NCBI RefSeq assembly: GCF_025263565.1
Contig: NZ_CP079865.1
Span: forward strand, 5,208,001 to 5,272,000
Source: Mycobacterium sp. SMC-8
GTDB lineage: Bacteria > Actinomycetota > Actinomycetes > Mycobacteriales > Mycobacteriaceae
Reading direction: 5' to 3'
DNA: 64,000 bases
Part shown: one piece after another, positions 61,316 through 64,000 of the stretch
Position numbering within the stretch: the first letter of the stretch is position 1
How the letters are laid out: each line of letters opens with the position of its first letter
Notes under the pieces: model-generated
Seen by the model: only the letters and a program-made list of their open reading frames with translations
The model's database searches: none
What the model was told of the DNA's origin: nothing
Translations under genes and position numbers: made by a program

Positions 61316-62343
61316 CGTGCCTGTGTCTCTCGGAGTGCCTGCGCCTCGCCGACGCCGCCGATCGGCGACAGCTGGGCCTGCAGCCGCGTGATCACGTCGT
61401 CGCGCAGGGACTGCGGCTCCAGCGCGAGCGCGTCGGCCCCGTAGCTGGCGACCTCACGGGCCAGCCGGTCGAACATCCCGATGTCGAGGGTGATCTCATC
61501 GCCTGCCCGGCCGCCGATCGTCATGGGTCCGGTCACGGTGCCGCGCTGCCGCAGCGCGGTGGCGCGTCCCGCGGCGACCCACACCCGGGCCTGCCCTGTC
61601 GCCGGCCAGTCCCCCACGACCCGTTTGACGATCTCGCGCAGATCGGTGTCCTCGGGTCTGCTGACTGCACCCGACGGCCCGATCGGGGTCACGTCGGCTC
61701 CGATGCGGGACAGCCGGAACGTCCGCACGGCGTCGCGGTCGCGGTCGTGACCGACCAGGTACCACCTTCCCCGGTCGGTGACCACCCCCCACGGTTCGAC
61801 CGTGCGGGTGACGTACGGCTCGCTGCGTGACGGCCGGTGCCGGAACTGGACGGCCCGCCCGGAGTCGATGGCGGCCAACAGGATTCCGAGCACCTCCTCC
61901 GACCCCCGTAGCCCAGGAAGCGCAGCGGTCGAGGTGATCGCGACATCGTCGTCGGCCTCGATGTCGACGCCGGCGGCCCGCAACTTCAGCAGCGCGCTCT
62001 GCGTCGCGGTGATCAGCTCGGGCGACTCCCACAACTGGGTCGCCACCGCCACCGCTGCGGCCTCGTCAGGGGTCAGCTCCACCGCGGGCAGCGCGTAGGC
62101 GTCCCGATTGATCCGATACCCCTCGGTCGGGTCGCTCGGCGACACCCGTCCGGTCTCCAGCGGGATACCGAGATCGCGCAGCTCGTTCTTGTCGCGCTCG
62201 AACATTCGGGAGAATGCTTCATCGCTGGCATCGTCGGAGTAGCCGTACACCGTCTCGCGTATCCGTTCGGCGGTGATGAAGGACCGCGTGGACAGCAACG
62301 CGATGACCAGATTCATCAGGCGTTCGACTTTCGAGATCCCCAC
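61312..62343 (-). CDS. pafB: Proteasome accessory factor PafB (WYL domain)
   Basis: A 343-residue winged-helix/WYL regulator. The N-terminal domain is MGISKVERLMNLVIALLSTRSFITAERIRETVYGYSDDASDEAFSRMFERDKNELRDLGIPLETG. The WYL domain is near residues 155-240 (AVQFRHRPSRSEPYVTRTVEPWGVVTDRGRWYLVGHDRDRDAVRTFRLSRI). It acts with PafC in the LexA-independent DNA-damage response. The start is a GTG at 62343 with a TAAGCT hexamer seven bases upstream and no ribosome site, suggesting a leaderless start. Confidence 0.95.
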   Translation of the reverse strand: MGISKVERLMNLVIALLSTRSFITAERIRETVYGYSDDASDEAFSRMFERDKNELRDLGIPLETGRVSPSDPTEGYRINRDAYALPAVELTPDEAAAVAVATQLWESPELITATQSALLKLRAAGVDIEADDDVAITSTAALPGLRGSEEVLGILLAAIDSGRAVQFRHRPSRSEPYVTRTVEPWGVVTDRGRWYLVGHDRDRDAVRTFRLSRIGADVTPIGPSGAVSRPEDTDLREIVKRVVGDWPATGQARVWVAAGRATALRQRGTVTGPMTIGGRAGDEITLDIGMFDRLAREVASYGADALALEPQSLRDDVITRLQAQLSPIGGVGEAQALRETQAR

Positions 62344-62350
62344 GGGTTAG

Positions 62351-62356
62351 AGCTTA
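62351..62356 (-). promoter_or_regulatory. -10 hexamer (TAAGCT on the minus strand) for pafB
   Basis: On the minus strand TAAGCT is followed by seven bases and the pafB GTG at 62343. This could provide an internal start between pafA and pafB. Confidence 0.4.
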
Positions 62357-62404
62357 GAGCGCGCCGGGCGCGATCCCCGGCACGAGGCGCGTGGGGACAC
62401 CGAC

Positions 62405-63763
62405 TCACATCGACGCGATGAGCCGCTTGACCCTCTCGTCGACGGACCGGAACGGGTCCTTGCACAGCACGGTGCGCTGCGCCTGGTCGTTGAGCTTGAG
62501 GTGCACCCAGTCGACGGTGAAGTCCCGGCCGGCTTCCTGCGCGGCGCTGATGAACTCGCCGCGCAGCTTGGCCCGCGTGGTCTGCGGCGGGGTGTTGACC
62601 GCGGCCTCGATCTCCTCATCGGTGGTGATGCGCGCGGCCAGGCCCTTGCGCTGCAGCAGATCGAACACTCCCCGGCCACGTTTGATGTCGTGGTAGGCCA
62701 GGTCCAGCTGGCTGATCTTCGGGTCGGACAGCTCCATGTCGTAGCGGTCCTGGTAGCGCTGGAACAGCTTGCGCTTGATCACCCAGTCGATCTCGGTGTC
62801 GACTTTGGCGAAATCCTGGCTCTCGACGGCGTCGAGCTGGCGCCCCCACAGGTCGACGACCTGCTGGATCTCGGTGTTGGGTTCGCGGGTCTGCAGATAT
62901 TCGACGGCACGGGCGTAGTACTCGCGCTGGATGTCCAGGGCGCTGGCCTGCCTGCCGCCGGCCAGCCGCACCGGCCGCCGGCCGGTCAGGTCGTGGCTGA
63001 CCTCCCGGATCGCGCGAATCGGGTTGTCCAGGGAGAAATCCCGAAAGGCCACCCCGGCCTCGATCATCTCCAGCACCAGCGAGGCCGAACCGACCTTGAG
63101 CATCGTGGTGGATTCGCTCATGTTCGAGTCACCGACGATGACGTGCAGCCGGCGGTATTTCTCCGCGTCGGCGTGGGGCTCGTCGCGGGTGTTGATGATG
63201 GGACGTGACCGGGTGGTCGCCGACGACACGCCCTCCCAGATGTGCTCGGCGCGCTGGCTCAGGCAGAACGTCGCCGCCTTCGGGGTCTGCAGCACCTTGC
63301 CGGCCCCACAGATGAGCTGGCGGGTGACCAGGAACGGCAGCAGCACATCGGAGATCCGGGAGAACTCGCCGGCACGCACGATCAGGTAGTTCTCGTGGCA
63401 GCCGTAGGAGTTGCCCGCCGAGTCGGTGTTGTTCTTGAACAGGTAGATGTCGCCGCCGATACCCTCGTCGGCCAGTCGTTGTTCGGCGTCGATAAGGAGG
63501 TCTTCGAGCACCCGTTCACCCGCGCGGTCGTGGGTGACCAGCTGGGTCAGGCTGTCACATTCGGCGGTCGCGTACTCGGGGTGGCTGCCGACGTCGAGAT
63601 ACAGACGCGCGCCGTTGCGGAGGAAGACGTTGCTGCTGCGGCCCCACGACACCACCCGCCGGAACAGATAGCGGGCGACCTCGTCGGGACTCAACCGGCG
63701 ATGGCCGTGGAACGTGCAGGTCACACCGAATTCGGTCTCGATGCCCATGATTCGTCGCTGCAC
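62405..63763 (-). CDS. pafA: Pup ligase PafA
   Basis: A 452-residue glutamine synthetase-like ligase that attaches Pup to lysines of proteins for the mycobacterial proteasome. It begins [20 protein letters not shown] and carries the catalytic Asp in [21 protein letters not shown], the ATP-binding [20 protein letters not shown] and QIYERFQ-like metal residues further on, such as [13 protein letters not shown]. Length equals the M. tuberculosis enzyme. The GTG at 63763 has a TAGTCT hexamer seven bases upstream. It heads the pafABC-tatAC-helY block. Confidence 0.97.
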   Translation of the reverse strand: MQRRIMGIETEFGVTCTFHGHRRLSPDEVARYLFRRVVSWGRSSNVFLRNGARLYLDVGSHPEYATAECDSLTQLVTHDRAGERVLEDLLIDAEQRLADEGIGGDIYLFKNNTDSAGNSYGCHENYLIVRAGEFSRISDVLLPFLVTRQLICGAGKVLQTPKAATFCLSQRAEHIWEGVSSATTRSRPIINTRDEPHADAEKYRRLHVIVGDSNMSESTTMLKVGSASLVLEMIEAGVAFRDFSLDNPIRAIREVSHDLTGRRPVRLAGGRQASALDIQREYYARAVEYLQTREPNTEIQQVVDLWGRQLDAVESQDFAKVDTEIDWVIKRKLFQRYQDRYDMELSDPKISQLDLAYHDIKRGRGVFDLLQRKGLAARITTDEEIEAAVNTPPQTTRAKLRGEFISAAQEAGRDFTVDWVHLKLNDQAQRTVLCKDPFRSVDERVKRLIASM

Positions 63764-63770
63764 CTCATCG

Positions 63771-63776
63771 AGACTA
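63771..63776 (-). promoter_or_regulatory. -10 hexamer (TAGTCT on the minus strand) for pafA
   Basis: On the minus strand TAGTCT is followed by seven bases and the pafA GTG at 63763, suggesting a leaderless transcript for the operon. Confidence 0.4.
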
Positions 63777-63867
63777 CTTGTTGCTCGGCTCACAGGTCGG
63801 CCGGACACTCGATGAGGGCCTGTGGATAACCCGGTGGGCGGGTCCGGCCGGTCTGTCAGCATGAGCC

Positions 63868-64000
63868 ATGGGGGAAATCGCGCACGTTGACTCCGACCGC
63901 GTCCATGAGCTGGCGGGCCGCTTCGACCGCACGGCGGCCGACATCGACGACCTGCGCCGGCCCGCGTTGGAGCCCGCCGCGATGCCGGGGTCGGCGGTGA
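63868..64000 (+). CDS. Start of an ESX-type/WXG-like small protein (cut by the window end)
   Basis: An ATG at 63868 opens a frame that runs off the end (44 complete codons seen). It begins [20 protein letters not shown], with a helix of the pattern [20 protein letters not shown]. Heptad helices of this sort are common in type VII secretion-associated proteins of mycobacteria. The partial sequence cannot prove it. It is divergent from pafA, 105 bp away. Confidence 0.45.
   Translation, partial: MGEIAHVDSDRVHELAGRFDRTAADIDDLRRPALEPAAMPGSAV

Overview
This window is a 64 kb piece of a high-GC actinobacterial chromosome, almost certainly a fast-growing mycobacterium (Mycolicibacterium-like). Evidence: RbpA, a PafA/PafB/PafC proteasome-accessory cluster next to tatAC and helY, several F420-type flavin/deazaflavin reductases, DUF222/HNH '13E12-like' proteins, DUF4333 proteins, and blocks of gene order that match my memory of the M. 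tuberculosis Rv2045c-Rv2097c region. The polyprenol-phosphate mannosyltransferase (ppm1) and apolipoprotein N-acyltransferase (lnt) are separate overlapping genes, as in fast growers, and not one fused gene as in M. tuberculosis. Genes are dense and both strands are used about equally. No rRNA, tRNA, CRISPR array or insertion sequence was seen.

Layout. 0-9.4 kb: accessory metabolism (DoxX fragment, NTF2-like protein, HNH/13E12-like protein, chloroperoxidase-type hydrolase, siderophore-interacting flavoprotein, thioesterase, TspO, NCS1 permease, MFS exporter, SRPBCC protein). 9.6-13.9 kb: a potADBC-type polyamine ABC operon. 13.9-20.9 kb: small accessory genes, including a decayed TetR/phosphotransferase remnant, a DoxX protein with an 11-residue repeat tail, a lipoprotein with three DUF4333 units, and YnfA. 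20.9-28.3 kb: copper amine oxidase, LipT-like esterase, LppI-like lipoprotein, membrane protein, a winged-helix/hydrolase fusion, and a zinc-ribbon-like protein. 28.3-34.1 kb: rbpA, then a leftward run fxsA, amidohydrolase, lnt, ppm1 with overlapping ends, plus two tandem F420/PPOX-type reductases. 34.1-35.4 kb: second HNH/13E12-like gene.

35.5-53.2 kb: the aerobic cobalamin region, split into cobN, cobG-cobH-cobIJ and cobL. It is interrupted by a BVMO-like flavoprotein, a four-gene osmoprotectant ABC operon whose binding-protein gene is frameshifted, a TauD-type dioxygenase, and a TetR/phosphotransferase pair. cobK and cobM are not present here. A 32-residue membrane microprotein sits just upstream of cobN. 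52-64 kb: SDR, F420-dependent Rv2074-like reductase, pepE, 5'-3' exonuclease, Rv2091c-like DUF4333 protein, helY, tatC, tatA, pafC, pafB, pafA, and the start of another gene.

Regulation visible in the sequence: many genes have a TANNNT -10 hexamer exactly 6-7 nt before the start codon and no Shine-Dalgarno, which fits leaderless transcripts. rbpA has a SigE-like promoter. The tetR gene at 49.1 kb has two TGACA-N2-TGTCA-type operators over its promoter. A perfect 26-bp inverted repeat lies between pepE and the exonuclease gene. All family assignments come from reading the translated sequences; no database search was run.
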